A program made the position numbers and the translations under genes. The notes under the pieces were generated by a model, which was given only the letters and a program-made list of their open reading frames with translations, made no database searches and was not told the origin of the DNA. 64,000 bases of DNA from Sinorhizobium terangae (lineage in GTDB: Bacteria; Pseudomonadota; Alphaproteobacteria; Rhizobiales; Rhizobiaceae), in NCBI RefSeq assembly GCF_029714365.1, contig NZ_CP121659.1, positions 1,550,001-1,614,000 of the forward strand, written 5' to 3'. How positions within the stretch are numbered: position 1 is the first letter of the stretch; every line of letters starts with the position of its first letter. Shown here in pieces: positions 1 through 9,211 of the stretch.

Positions 1-1594
1 CGGCGATGATCGCTTCCGGGGTATCGAGGTCGAGACGCGCCGCCTCGCCGAGCTCGACGTCGATGACCGGGAGCCCGCACCGTTCGACGATATGCCGTGC
101 TCCGACATCGCCGACGAGCTGCCTGACCGCTGAGAAAGTCTCTCGCGGCAGAATGACGGGATTGCCGCGCTGACCTTCCGAGACTGCGCGCACGACCGCT
201 TGGCGGCCCTCGTTGTCGAAGACCTCGATCATCTTGCGCAGGTGGTCGCCAGTAACGCTCGGCATGTCCGCCAGCATCACGAGCACGCCGCCTGCCTCTG
301 GCCCGAGCGCGGATACACCTGCCACGAGCGACGATGCCATGCCGGCCGCATGGTCCGGATTGGAGACAAGCGTTACAGGCAGGCCGGCGAGCGAGGCGCG
401 AATATCACTTTCGCGGTGTCCGGTTACCACCACCACATTCCCGGCATCGGCGGCAAGTGCCGTTTCGACCGTACGCCGCACCAAAGGAACGCCGTCAAAC
501 TCGGCCAAGAGCTTGTGACCGCCGCTCGCACCCATCCTGCTTGCACGCCCCGCAGCCAGAACGACGATCCGCGCCGGACCTCGCGGTGGACTGGTGGTTT
601 GCTCCCGCGGTTGCGGCCGCGTTGGGATTTCGGTTAGCAGGCCGCCGACACCGAGGCCGGTTATGTCTTCGGAATTCGGCCATTCGCCGGCAAGCAGGCG
701 GTCGAGAATCCAGTCGAACCCGTTCTCTTTGGGGCTGCGTGCGCAACCCGGTGCGCCAACGACAGGAAGTTTGGTAATTCTACCCAGGACCAGAAGATTG
801 CCAGGATCGACTGGCATTCCGACATGTTCGACAACTCCGCCGGCGCGCCGGATTGCCGCCGGAATCACGTCGTCCGGATCGGCGACGGCGGAAGCGCCGA
901 AGATGACGATCAGGTCATGGTCCGGCTCGAGATCGGCGATGGCAGCGGCAACGGCGCCTTCCGTATGCGCCACGCGGCGTTCCGTGACGAGGTGGCTTCC
1001 AGAGCGCAAAAGTCGGGCAGCGAGAACCGTATGGGTCTTGTCCATGACCTGCGGCTTTAGCGATGGCAACTCGGTTGCGATCAGCGCCGTGCGATGCGGC
1101 ACGAAGGGTTTCACCTCAAAGGCTGCCTCCGCCCGCAGCATATTCTCCGCCTGCTCGACGAACCGCTCCGGTACTGCCAGCGGAATGATCTTGATCGTCG
1201 CCACCATATCGCCCGTTGCGACCGCCGTGTGATCGGCGAGGCAGGCGAGCGTGATCGCCGGATCGATCCGATTCAGGCGGTCGACGATGGCGCGATTTGC
1301 GACGAAAAGACCCGAGACGGTGGAGTAGACATTCACACGACCGGTCGCTGCCGGTGAGAAACGCAGGTGGTCGGGCGCAATCGCCGCGGCGATGCGTGCG
1401 GCCGCCTCGTTTTCGAGCAGGTCATCCGCATCGAGCCGGGCAACGACGACCTCTTCGACGTTGGCTTCAGCAAGCGTTGCGATGTCCGTTCGGCTTAGCC
1501 GGTGACCTTTCGGCAACCGCTGCGCCTCGGTTTTCACTGCGTGCCCAAGAACAGCGCCTTCGGCATCGGCGAGCTTTACGGGACCGAACTTCAT
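1..1594 (-). CDS. Molybdopterin-binding / MobA-like nucleotidyltransferase fusion (3' end cut by the window)
   Basis: The reading frame opens at 1594 and runs off the left edge, giving about 531 residues. The first ~340 residues resemble the MoeA/MogA-like molybdopterin-binding domain found in such fusions. The C-terminal part has the nucleotidyltransferase signature LAAGRASRMG followed by HKLL (around bases 470-560), as in MobA/MocA enzymes that attach CTP or GTP to molybdopterin. The sequence at base 1 already reads like the end of a MobA domain (LDTPEAI), so probably only a few residues are missing. Its ATG overlaps the stop of the upstream xdhC-like gene (ATGA), so the two are probably translationally coupled. 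Inferred role: cofactor modification for a molybdenum hydroxylase. Confidence 0.85.
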   Translation of the reverse strand, partial: MKFGPVKLADAEGAVLGHAVKTEAQRLPKGHRLSRTDIATLAEANVEEVVVARLDADDLLENEAAARIAAAIAPDHLRFSPAATGRVNVYSTVSGLFVANRAIVDRLNRIDPAITLACLADHTAVATGDMVATIKIIPLAVPERFVEQAENMLRAEAAFEVKPFVPHRTALIATELPSLKPQVMDKTHTVLAARLLRSGSHLVTERRVAHTEGAVAAAIADLEPDHDLIVIFGASAVADPDDVIPAAIRRAGGVVEHVGMPVDPGNLLVLGRITKLPVVGAPGCARSPKENGFDWILDRLLAGEWPNSEDITGLGVGGLLTEIPTRPQPREQTTSPPRGPARIVVLAAGRASRMGASGGHKLLAEFDGVPLVRRTVETALAADAGNVVVVTGHRESDIRASLAGLPVTLVSNPDHAAGMASSLVAGVSALGPEAGGVLVMLADMPSVTGDHLRKMIEVFDNEGRQAVVRAVSEGQRGNPVILPRETFSAVRQLVGDVGARHIVERCGLPVIDVELGEAARLDLDTPEAIIA

Positions 1595-2298
1595 CTTGCA
1601 CCTCCCACCTGGCCGGTAGGATCACGGCGGCGCATGGCTTCGATGATCTCGGCAAGGACGGCGACAGCGATTTCGGAGGGGCTCGCCGCGCCGATGTCGA
1701 GGCCGATCGGGGCTTTGATCCGGCCAATGGCGTCCTGAGGCACGCCTGCTTGTCCCAATCTTTCGACGCGTGCCGCATGGGTCTTGCGGCTGCCGAGCGC
1801 GCCCACGTAAAAGCATCCCGCTTCCAGTGCCGTCCGGATCGGGTAGTCGTCGATCTTCGGATCATGCGTGAGCGCGGCGAGTGCCGTGTAGCGGTCAAGC
1901 GGCCTCGATGGCAGAACGTCTTCCGGCCATTCCGCCAGGAGTTCGACAGCACTGAACCGCTCCGCTGTCGCGAACGCTGTGCGCGGATCTATGATCGTCA
2001 TGTCGAATCCGGCGACCGCCGCCAGTTCGGCAAGCGCTTGGGAGATGTGAACGGCACCGATCGCAACGATGCGCGGAGGCGGCAGATGAACATTGATGAA
2101 AAGCGATCGTCCTTCCACCGCCGCAATGCCGGCGCGTCCTGAACGCAACGCGTCGACGATCAGGCTGTCCCATTCCTGCGGAAAGCTTGTGCCTTCCAGA
2201 AAGACCTGACTGGCGCCGTCCGAAAGATCGGTGACGACGACAGCCGCGCGTCGCGCGGCACGCGCCGCATTGATTGCTTTGAGGGTTGTGCGTTCCAT
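1591..2298 (-). CDS. XdhC family protein, C-terminal Rossmann-domain half
   Basis: This 235-residue protein matches the C-terminal XdhC Rossmann domain: a central GAVHISQALAELA dinucleotide-binding turn, then DPR, and later YVGALGSRKTHAAR, which is typical of XdhC/CoxI. Family members bind molybdenum cofactor and help sulfurate or insert it into xanthine- or CO-dehydrogenase-type enzymes. I chose the ATG at 2298 (MERTTLK) because the longer upstream frame to 2583 overlaps the next gene and reads as out-of-frame Arg-rich sequence. The N-terminal XdhC domain is a separate gene that ends two bases upstream. The stop overlaps the start of the MobA-like fusion. Confidence 0.85.
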   Translation of the reverse strand: MERTTLKAINAARAARRAAVVVTDLSDGASQVFLEGTSFPQEWDSLIVDALRSGRAGIAAVEGRSLFINVHLPPPRIVAIGAVHISQALAELAAVAGFDMTIIDPRTAFATAERFSAVELLAEWPEDVLPSRPLDRYTALAALTHDPKIDDYPIRTALEAGCFYVGALGSRKTHAARVERLGQAGVPQDAIGRIKAPIGLDIGAASPSEIAVAVLAEIIEAMRRRDPTGQVGGAR

Positions 2299-2300
2299 CG

Positions 2301-2633
2301 TCAGCCGTCGATTCTTTCGACATAGACCCGAATGCGGCCGCCGCAGGAAAGGCCGACGCGCCATGCGGTCTCGTCGGCGACGCCAAATTCGAGGATTTTG
2401 GGTATTCCTGACTCGATGATCTCCATTGCCTCGGCGATGACAGCGCCTTCGACGCATCCGCCGGAGACGGATCCCTGGAAGTTTCCTTCGTCGTCGATCA
2501 CCAGATGACTGCCGACCCGTCGCGGTGCTGAACCCCAGGTTTCTATGACCGTCGCAAGCGCCACGTTGCGTCCGCCACCGCACCAGGTTTCCGCGATCTC
2601 CAGCGGGTCGAGGATGTTCGGCTCTTTAGACAT
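2301..2633 (-). CDS. XdhC/CoxI family protein, N-terminal domain half
   Basis: This 110-residue protein is the N-terminal XdhC_CoxI domain alone, with the conserved GSAPRRVGSHL stretch, the SGGCVEG motif and a second cysteine in SCGGRIRVYVE. In many bacteria this domain is fused to the Rossmann domain encoded immediately downstream. Here the two are separate, adjacent genes. I prefer ATG 2633 (MSKEPN). An alternative start at 2660 would add nine residues and overlap the coxE-like stop by four bases; neither has a strong Shine-Dalgarno. It probably acts with its neighbour in molybdenum cofactor maturation. Confidence 0.8.
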   Translation of the reverse strand: MSKEPNILDPLEIAETWCGGGRNVALATVIETWGSAPRRVGSHLVIDDEGNFQGSVSGGCVEGAVIAEAMEIIESGIPKILEFGVADETAWRVGLSCGGRIRVYVERIDG

Positions 2634-2656
2634 ATTGGCTACCGGTTGTTTGTGTC

Positions 2657-3913
2657 TCATGCCGCGCGCATATGCAGGAAGCGCCGCGGATCGGCGCCTT
2701 GCGCACCCTGACCGGACAGCGATTTCACCAGTTCGGCCACAGACTCAAGATTGTGCACCGCCCGGAATTCGTCAACATGCGGCAGCATGGCCCTGACGCC
2801 CCGGGCGCGTGCTTCAAAACCGTCGAAGCGCAGCAGCGGGTTGAGCCAGATCAGGCGCCGGCAAGAGCGATGCAGGCGATCGATCTCGACTTCGAGCTCT
2901 GCCGTATCGTCGCGCTCGAGGCCGTCGGTGATCAGGAGGACGATGGCGCCCTGCCCGAGCACCCGGCGCGACCAACGCCGGTTGAATTCGTGAAGCGTTT
3001 CGCCGATGCGGGTGCCGCCAGACCAATCCTTGACCGCCGCCACGCATTCGTCGAGCGCTTCATCGGGATCGCGGTGGCGCATCTGGCGCGTAACATTCGT
3101 CAGCCGCGTCCCGAAGAGAAACGTATGAACGCGTTGCCGCTGTTCCGTCAATGCGTGCAGGAAATGCAGGAAAATCCGCGTGTACTGGCTCATCGATCCG
3201 GAAATATCGGCAAGCACGACGAGCGGCGGATGGACAAGGCGCGGCTCGCGAAAGCGCGGCAGAATCAATTCGCCGCCAAACCGCATCGCATCGCGCATGG
3301 TGGCGCGCGGATCGATCCGCACCAGCCGATGGGCGGCGCGAAAGCGGCGGGTCCGCACCCGATCCATCGGTAATATCAGCGATGACAGGGCTTTCCTCGC
3401 CTCGGCGATCTCCGCTGTGGTCATCTGTGCGAAATCCGTGTTGCGGAAAAGCTCGCGACCCGAGACCGTGTGGCGGGCATCGACTTCGATTTCCGGTTCG
3501 TCGCGGGGCGAACGGGAGTCGTCCCTGCCGGCGAGAAGCGCCTCGCGGAGGCGCTCCTCGCCGGCGCGCCTGGTCCGATCCCCACCCTGCCGCTCCGGTG
3601 CGACCGGCGAGAGGAGCGCGATCATCTTCTGGACGAGGTCGCGCGAGCGCCAGAACAGGTTGAACGCTTCGTCGAACAGAACCTGGTCCTCATGGCGCTT
3701 GACGAAGGTGCATTGAAGGGCGGCATAAAATTCGCTGCGCGAGCCGATCCCGATCAAAGTGACGGCGTCGATGGCGTCGGCAATGGCAGCGGGACCAATT
3801 CTCATTCCCGCCCGTCGAAGGGCGCGGGCAAAGAAGACGATGTTGTCAGCAAGCTTGCCGTCGCTAGGTGCGATCGGAGAAACTGCCGTTCGATCAACGC
3901 TCTTGCCCACCAT
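2657..3913 (-). CDS. VWA domain-containing protein, CoxE family
   Basis: The 418-residue protein has an N-terminal helical region and a C-terminal von Willebrand A domain. The metal-ion-dependent adhesion site is visible as DISGSMS (around residue 235), with later TDG and GGTRIG elements. CoxE proteins pair with CoxD/MoxR ATPases in the assembly of CO dehydrogenase-like molybdenum enzymes. The start is five bases after the stop of the MoxR gene, which fits a two-protein chaperone unit. A basic, acidic-punctuated linker (about residues 110-150) separates the two regions. Confidence 0.88.
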   Translation of the reverse strand: MVGKSVDRTAVSPIAPSDGKLADNIVFFARALRRAGMRIGPAAIADAIDAVTLIGIGSRSEFYAALQCTFVKRHEDQVLFDEAFNLFWRSRDLVQKMIALLSPVAPERQGGDRTRRAGEERLREALLAGRDDSRSPRDEPEIEVDARHTVSGRELFRNTDFAQMTTAEIAEARKALSSLILPMDRVRTRRFRAAHRLVRIDPRATMRDAMRFGGELILPRFREPRLVHPPLVVLADISGSMSQYTRIFLHFLHALTEQRQRVHTFLFGTRLTNVTRQMRHRDPDEALDECVAAVKDWSGGTRIGETLHEFNRRWSRRVLGQGAIVLLITDGLERDDTAELEVEIDRLHRSCRRLIWLNPLLRFDGFEARARGVRAMLPHVDEFRAVHNLESVAELVKSLSGQGAQGADPRRFLHMRAA

Positions 3914-3918
3914 GACGG

Positions 3919-4848
3919 TCAGCCCTGCGCCAGGAGTTCGGCCTTGACCTCGGCAAGCAGCTTGCGCCCCTCCGCGCCCTCGATCCGGGCGATATCGTCC
4001 TGGTATTTGAGCAAAGTGCCGAGCGTGTCGGCGATCGTTTCCGGATCAAGCGCCAACCGGTCGAGTTCGGTGAGCGCTGTCGCCCAGTCGATCGTCTCTG
4101 CAACGCCGGGGTTCTTGAATAGATCGATCGCCCGCAGTTTTTGGACATAGGCGACGATTTCCCGCGATAGAGTGGCGTTGCAGCCGGGTACCTTGCGCCG
4201 GATGATCTCCAGTTCCTGTGCCGCCTTCGGATAGTCGACCCAATGGTAAAGGCAGCGTCGCTTCAACGCATCATGAATTTCGCGGGTGCGGTTGGTCGTG
4301 ATGATGACGATCGGCGGCTCGTCCGCCCTGATCGTTCCGAGTTCCGGGATGGTGACCTGAAAATCGGAAAGCACTTCCAGAAGAAAAGCCTCGAAAGCTT
4401 CGTCGGTGCGGTCAAGCTCATCGATCAAGAATACTGGAGACCGACCCGTGCCTGCGGATATCGCCTGAAGCACCGGGCGGCGGATGAGAAAGCGTTCGGA
4501 GAAGATGTCGCCCTCGATCCTTGGACGATCAACCATGCCGGCCGCCTCCGAAAGGCGAATCTCCAACATCTGCGCCGGATAGTTCCATTCATAGACGGCG
4601 GAGGAGACGTCGAGCCCTTCGTAGCATTGCAGCCGGATCAGCGGGCGATCGAGCGAACGGGCAAGGACTTTGGCGATCTCCGTCTTGCCGACGCCCGCCT
4701 CGCCTTCCAGAAACAGCGGGCGCTTCATTTTCAGGGCCAGGAAAAGCACGGTCGCAAGCTGGGTACCGGCGAGGTAATTCTGCGCCTCCAGCATTGCCAG
4801 CGTTTCATCGATGGATTGCGGCAGCTTTCCCGTTTCGTGTTTCGCCAT
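3919..4848 (-). CDS. MoxR family AAA+ ATPase (CoxD-like)
   Basis: The 309-residue protein shows a Walker A GEAGVGKTE (about residue 50), a Walker B-like FLIDELDR, the sensor ITTNRTRE and the arrangement of MoxR ATPases. These couple ATP hydrolysis to insertion or activation of metal cofactors together with a VWA partner, here the CoxE-type protein encoded directly downstream. The ATG at 4848 is preceded by a clear GGAGG about six bases upstream. In Oligotropha-type CO dehydrogenase clusters, CoxD and CoxE build the copper-molybdenum site; the target enzyme here is not in the window. Confidence 0.9.
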   Translation of the reverse strand: MAKHETGKLPQSIDETLAMLEAQNYLAGTQLATVLFLALKMKRPLFLEGEAGVGKTEIAKVLARSLDRPLIRLQCYEGLDVSSAVYEWNYPAQMLEIRLSEAAGMVDRPRIEGDIFSERFLIRRPVLQAISAGTGRSPVFLIDELDRTDEAFEAFLLEVLSDFQVTIPELGTIRADEPPIVIITTNRTREIHDALKRRCLYHWVDYPKAAQELEIIRRKVPGCNATLSREIVAYVQKLRAIDLFKNPGVAETIDWATALTELDRLALDPETIADTLGTLLKYQDDIARIEGAEGRKLLAEVKAELLAQG

Positions 4849-4872
4849 GTTTCCTCCGTGGCCGAAGAAAAC

Positions 4873-5400
4873 TTATAGCGTGTGGTATCCCCGGTCCACA
4901 TAAATGAGCGGCCGCTGCTTTTCCCCCAGGCGGAGGTCGACGACTTCGCCGAAGAGAATGAGATGGGTTGCCATGATCTTGACCTCGATGAGGCGGCAAT
5001 CGAAGGCGACGACGGCGTCGGTGAGGATGGGCGCGCCGGTGGCAAGCTGCGTCCATTGGCCGAGCGCGAAACGGCGGTCCATGTCGAGCTGATCGCGGCC
5101 GGAGAAAGCATGTGCCAGCGCCTTGTGCGGCTCGCCGAGCACGTTGAGCGCAAAAGCACCGGAGCGAGCAAAGATATCGTTGCGCGGATTTGCGGCATTG
5201 AGGCAGGCAAGGATCGTTGGAGGATCGTCAGACACGGAGCAGGACGCCGTGATCGTGACGCCGCGCCGCGCACGCCCATCGGCCGTGGTGATGAGTTGCA
5301 CATGAGCGGACATGCGGCTCATCGCGTCGCGGTAACTTATCGGGTCCAGTCGGGTCTTCTCCAACACATCTCGCTCCGGATCGATGTCTTGCACATACAT
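4873..5400 (-). CDS. Flavin reductase family protein
   Basis: This 175-residue protein has the flavin reductase-like FMN-binding split-barrel features: MSAHVQLITTADG, GVTITASCSVSDDPP, and FALNVLGEP, ending near DRGYHTL. Such proteins use NAD(P)H to reduce FMN, often for a partner monooxygenase. It is the first gene of the apparent molybdenum maturation operon, 24 bp before the MoxR gene. It could supply electrons to an oxidoreductase elsewhere, or be only incidentally co-transcribed. Transcription diverges from the substrate-binding protein gene to its right. Confidence 0.85.
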   Translation of the reverse strand: MYVQDIDPERDVLEKTRLDPISYRDAMSRMSAHVQLITTADGRARRGVTITASCSVSDDPPTILACLNAANPRNDIFARSGAFALNVLGEPHKALAHAFSGRDQLDMDRRFALGQWTQLATGAPILTDAVVAFDCRLIEVKIMATHLILFGEVVDLRLGEKQRPLIYVDRGYHTL

Positions 5401-5559
5401 AGACTCTCACGGAAAATATGAAACCCGGCCGTGCGAGATTCTTGCGAAGCAGCGGCATAGTCATGGCGTGAACGGAATGACGAGCTCCTGCGGTGCAATC
5501 TTTTCCTTTGACGGAGAGAAACACATCCTTAAAAGATTGCGTCGTTGCGGGAAAAATAC

Positions 5560-6648
5560 ATGTTTAGATTGATTGTTAAGAGCATCGTCGTCGCCGGATT
5601 GATCTCGGCTTCCCCTGCCCTTGCCGCGGGCCTGAAAGTTGCCGTCGTGGCTCCGATCGAAGGGCCTTTCGCCACGCTTGGAAAGCAGATGGTAGACGGC
5701 GCGGCTTTTCAGGCGGACGACCGTGGAAGTCAGATTGTCCCGATCGCCGAAAGCTGCGATCCCGCTGGCGGCGAGGCGCTGACGAAGGCGTTGCTGGCGA
5801 GCGGCGCGGAGGCTGCGATCGGCTTTCTCTGCACGGAGAGCCTCGAGGCGGCCCTGCCCGCCCTGGCCGAGGCTCGCATTCCCGCCATCACGCTTAGCGT
5901 CCGCTCCGATATCCTGATGGAGGACGCGCTCAAGAAGAATTGGCCGTTTTTCCGGTTGGCGCCGAGTGGAAAGGCCGAAGCCGCGGCGATCACCGACGTG
6001 ATCGTCGCGAGTTGGAAGGGCAAACCGCTCGCGCTCATCGATGACGGTACGATCCATAGCCGGGAGCTTGTCGAAAGCGTTCGGAACGCGCTTGCCGAGA
6101 TCGGCGTGACACCCGTCTTCACCGACACCTATCGTCCGGCGCAGGAACAGCAGGTTGGCCTCGTACGTCGATTGGCGAAGAGCGGCGCCACTCACATCTT
6201 TACCGGAGGCGACCGCTACGACACCGCCGTGATCGCGCGTGACGCGAAGGCTGAAAAGGTCGCGATAACCCTGCTCGGCGGCGACGTATTAAATGCCGCC
6301 GACCTTGATGTTCCCCTCGAGAACGGAGTGCTTGCCGTGACGGTTCCAGAGGCGTCTCGGTCGAGCGACGCCGAAGCCGTCGCCAAGGCGATGCGCGCAA
6401 TCGGAATCGAGCCCGAGGGTTATGTCCTGCCGGCCTTCGCCGCCATGTCGCTGCTCGAACAGGCGAAGGACCAGGCAGCCAAGGACGGCAGCGCGCTTCC
6501 CGAAGCCCTGCTGAAAGGGCCTTTTGCAACGATCCTGGGGCCGATAAAGTTCAACGGGAGCCATGAGAGGACCGCCACACCCTATCGGCTGATGGAATGG
6601 CAGGATGGCCGTTTCGTCGCCGCCACGGGCGAAGGCGGTGCGGACTGA
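5560..6648 (+). CDS. Periplasmic substrate-binding protein, branched-chain amino acid type
   Basis: The 362-residue product starts with a short basic N-terminus, a hydrophobic core and a signal peptidase site at ALAAG (about residue 23). The remainder is a type 1 periplasmic-binding fold (KVAVVAPIEGPFATLGKQM; GDRYDTAVIARDAK), as in Leu/Ile/Val-binding proteins. I chose ATG 5560 over an upstream TTG because it places the signal peptide at the N-terminus. No permease or ATPase genes lie beside it, so it is an orphan binding protein. Its stop overlaps the start of the P1 peptidase gene (TGATG), suggesting translational coupling. Confidence 0.85.
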   Translation: MFRLIVKSIVVAGLISASPALAAGLKVAVVAPIEGPFATLGKQMVDGAAFQADDRGSQIVPIAESCDPAGGEALTKALLASGAEAAIGFLCTESLEAALPALAEARIPAITLSVRSDILMEDALKKNWPFFRLAPSGKAEAAAITDVIVASWKGKPLALIDDGTIHSRELVESVRNALAEIGVTPVFTDTYRPAQEQQVGLVRRLAKSGATHIFTGGDRYDTAVIARDAKAEKVAITLLGGDVLNAADLDVPLENGVLAVTVPEASRSSDAEAVAKAMRAIGIEPEGYVLPAFAAMSLLEQAKDQAAKDGSALPEALLKGPFATILGPIKFNGSHERTATPYRLMEWQDGRFVAATGEGGAD

Positions 6649-7646
6649 TGCGCAAGGGTCCGAACAATCTGATTACCGATGTCGCAGGTCTCTTGGTCGG
6701 CAACGCCGAAGACCACCGACTGAAGTCCGGCGTCTCTGTCGTGCTTTGCGAACAGCCGGCAACGGCAGCGGTTCAAGTCCTCGGCGGTGCGCCGGGCACG
6801 CGGGAGACCGATCTGCTCGCACCGGAAAATACCGTCCAGACGGTTGATGCCCTCGTGCTTTCCGGCGGTTCGGCCTTCGGTCTGGACGCAGCCTCCGGGG
6901 TACAGGCCGCGCTCCGGGAAATGGGACGCGGTTTTGCGGTCGGCCCCCACCGCATTCCGATCGTCCCGGCGGCAATTCTTTTTGATCTCGTCAATGGCGG
7001 CGACAAGAATTGGGGACGCTTTTCGCCCTATCGCGACCTTGGTTACGATGCCGTGCGCGCAGCCGGTACTACATTCCTGACCGGAACCGCCGGTGCCGGT
7101 ACGGGCGCACTGACCGCTACCTTCAAAGGCGGCCTCGGCTCGGCATCGACAGTGCTCGCCAATGGCATCACGATCGGCGCACTCGTCGCGGTAAATGCGC
7201 TCGGCTCGGCGACGATCGGCGGCACGCGCCATTTCTGGGCCGCGCCCTTCGAGCTTGACGGCGAGTTCGGCGGGCTCGGCTATCCGGTCCCCATGCCGCA
7301 GGATGCGGCGCTGCCCCGCCTCAAGTTCCGCGAGGAGCAAGCGGCCGCTGCGAATACGACGATCGCCGTCATCGCCACCGATGCAGTGCTCAGCAAGGCT
7401 GAGGCGAAGCGGCTGGCCATCGCCGCCCATGACGGCTTTTCTCGCGCGCTCTGGCCGTCGCATACGCCGCTTGACGGTGATCTTATCTTCGCGCTTGCGA
7501 CAGGAGCGAGCGGCAAGGCGCCTCTGCTTGAAGATTTCATCGATCTTGGCGCGGCCGCTGCATCGACGATGGCGCGTGCGATCGCACGCGGCGTTCACGA
7601 TGCTGTTGCGGCCGACAACGATACGAAGCCGTCCTGGTCGCAATAG
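6648..7646 (+). CDS. P1 family (S58, DmpA-like) peptidase
   Basis: The 332-residue protein carries the hallmarks of the P1/DmpA peptidase family: ITDVAGLLVGNAED at the N-terminus, VLSGGSAFGLDAASGV, GALVAVNALG, and NTTIAVIATDA around residue 237. In this family the precursor is self-cleaved before a Ser or Thr in the last motif, which becomes the nucleophile; here that would be a Thr. Start ATG 6648 overlaps the previous stop by one base. Substrate is unknown; relatives act as aminopeptidases on D- or L-amino-acyl amides and beta-peptides. Pairing with a binding protein hints at use of an imported amino-acid compound, which is inference. Confidence 0.85.
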   Translation: MRKGPNNLITDVAGLLVGNAEDHRLKSGVSVVLCEQPATAAVQVLGGAPGTRETDLLAPENTVQTVDALVLSGGSAFGLDAASGVQAALREMGRGFAVGPHRIPIVPAAILFDLVNGGDKNWGRFSPYRDLGYDAVRAAGTTFLTGTAGAGTGALTATFKGGLGSASTVLANGITIGALVAVNALGSATIGGTRHFWAAPFELDGEFGGLGYPVPMPQDAALPRLKFREEQAAAANTTIAVIATDAVLSKAEAKRLAIAAHDGFSRALWPSHTPLDGDLIFALATGASGKAPLLEDFIDLGAAAASTMARAIARGVHDAVAADNDTKPSWSQ

Positions 7647-7793
7647 AGCGGATGAGGAAGAGTGTGTGCGGCTTTCCGCCTGCATGCCGCCTCTCCACTT
7701 ACTAGAATCGATCAGGCGCTGAGCCACGGCTTGCTGCGGATGTTGTTTGCGCGTTACCGGGATGCTATGGCCCGGAAAACATCGGAGCCTGTC

Positions 7794-8471
7794 ATGACCC
7801 ATCCCATCCGCATTGCCCCATCGATCCTGGCGTCCAACTTCTCCAAGCTCGGCCAGGAGGTTCGCGATGTCGTCGAAGCCGGCGCCGACTGGATCCATCT
7901 CGACGTCATGGATGGCCATTTCGTACCGAACATCACCTTCGGCCCGGACGTCATCAAATCGCTGCGTCCCCATACGGATGCGACCTTCGACTGTCATCTG
8001 ATGATTTCGCCCGCCGATCCATATATCGAAGCTTTTGCCAAGGCCGGCTGCGACATCCTGACGGTGCACGCCGAGGCTGGGCCGCATTTGCACCGGTCGC
8101 TGCAGACCGTGAAGTCGCTTGGCAAGAAGGCTGGCGTCTCGCTCAATCCAGCCACCCCGGAAAGCGCTATCGAATATGTGCTGGACTCGGTCGATCTGAT
8201 CCTGGTGATGACGGTCAATCCGGGCTTCGGCGGACAGAAGTTCATCCACGCCACCGAGGAGAAGATCCAACGGATCAAGGCGATGGTCGGCGACCGGCCG
8301 ATCGAGATCGAGGTCGATGGCGGCATCACGCCGGAGACGGCTGCATTGCCAGTGAAGGCCGGTGCCAATGTGCTGGTTGCGGGCTCGGCCGTTTTCAAGG
8401 GCGATTCCGTCGAGACCTATCGCGCGGCAATCGAGGCGATCCGCAAATCCGCGGAGAAGGCGCGCGGATGA
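7794..8471 (+). CDS. rpe: Ribulose-phosphate 3-epimerase
   Basis: The 225-residue TIM-barrel enzyme interconverts ribulose 5-phosphate and xylulose 5-phosphate in the pentose phosphate pathway. Diagnostic motifs are [14 protein letters not shown] at the start, [10 protein letters not shown] (metal-binding and catalytic Asp/His), [15 protein letters not shown] and EVDGGI with a terminal phosphate-binding GSAVF. Start MTHPIR fits family length; the frame extends upstream, but that part is unlike the family. The stop overlaps the next gene's ATG by four bases. Confidence 0.97.
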   Translation: MTHPIRIAPSILASNFSKLGQEVRDVVEAGADWIHLDVMDGHFVPNITFGPDVIKSLRPHTDATFDCHLMISPADPYIEAFAKAGCDILTVHAEAGPHLHRSLQTVKSLGKKAGVSLNPATPESAIEYVLDSVDLILVMTVNPGFGGQKFIHATEEKIQRIKAMVGDRPIEIEVDGGITPETAALPVKAGANVLVAGSAVFKGDSVETYRAAIEAIRKSAEKARG

Positions 8472-9211
8472 GTGTGCGGGCGGCAATCACCACAACACTT
8501 CTGGCAGCAGCGACGATTGCGACCGCCGAGGCGCGTGCAGGAGACTTTGCCGCCTTGCAGCCGATCGGATTTTCATCTGATGGCAACGTCTTCGCCTTCG
8601 AGGAATATGGCGTCCAGGACGGTTCCGGTTTTCCCTATTCGACGATTTACGTCCTCGATACGCGCAAAGACACTTTCCTCCCCGGCGCACCCGTCCGCGC
8701 CGTCATCGAGAAAGATGGTAGCGCACTGCACGAAGCGCGCCGCGAGGCGCACCAACGTGCCGCGCCGTTGATCGATGCGTACGGCCTGACGGACACACCC
8801 GGGATACTGGCCGCATACAATCCTGTAACTGAAAGAAGCAGTGCCGACCACACGTTGAGCTATGATGCTTTTCCGGCCGATGACCCGTTCCGCAAGCGCT
8901 ATGCGCTGAAGCTCGAAGAGAAGAGCTTCGGGCCGCAGGGCGTCTGCGCCAGCTTGTTGAAGGAGGTCAAAGGCTTTCGCCTGGTGATGACGGAGAAGGC
9001 GGGGAAGCCTGCAGCGGACCTGTTGCAGGAGGATACGCGCATCCCGGAAAGCCGTCGCTGCCCAACCGGTTATCGCATCGGTGGCGTCGTGACCCGCGTC
9101 AATGATGACGGATCCGAAGTCCACGTGGTGATGATCCTGGTCAAGTCCCTTGGTTTCGAGGGCTCGACCGATGGTCGCTGGATTGCGTTACCGATCCGGC
9201 TTCCCAAATGA
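8468..9211 (+). CDS. DUF2259 predicted secreted protein
   Basis: The 247-residue protein has a signal peptide (hydrophobic [15 protein letters not shown], cleavage likely after AEARA). The mature part resembles DUF2259: it begins [20 protein letters not shown], a beta-propeller-like opening, and ends [21 protein letters not shown]. Function is unknown; location is presumably the periplasm. It overlaps rpe by four bases and the following membrane protein gene by four bases, so the three form one transcription and translation unit. Confidence 0.8.
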   Translation: MSVRAAITTTLLAAATIATAEARAGDFAALQPIGFSSDGNVFAFEEYGVQDGSGFPYSTIYVLDTRKDTFLPGAPVRAVIEKDGSALHEARREAHQRAAPLIDAYGLTDTPGILAAYNPVTERSSADHTLSYDAFPADDPFRKRYALKLEEKSFGPQGVCASLLKEVKGFRLVMTEKAGKPAADLLQEDTRIPESRRCPTGYRIGGVVTRVNDDGSEVHVVMILVKSLGFEGSTDGRWIALPIRLPK

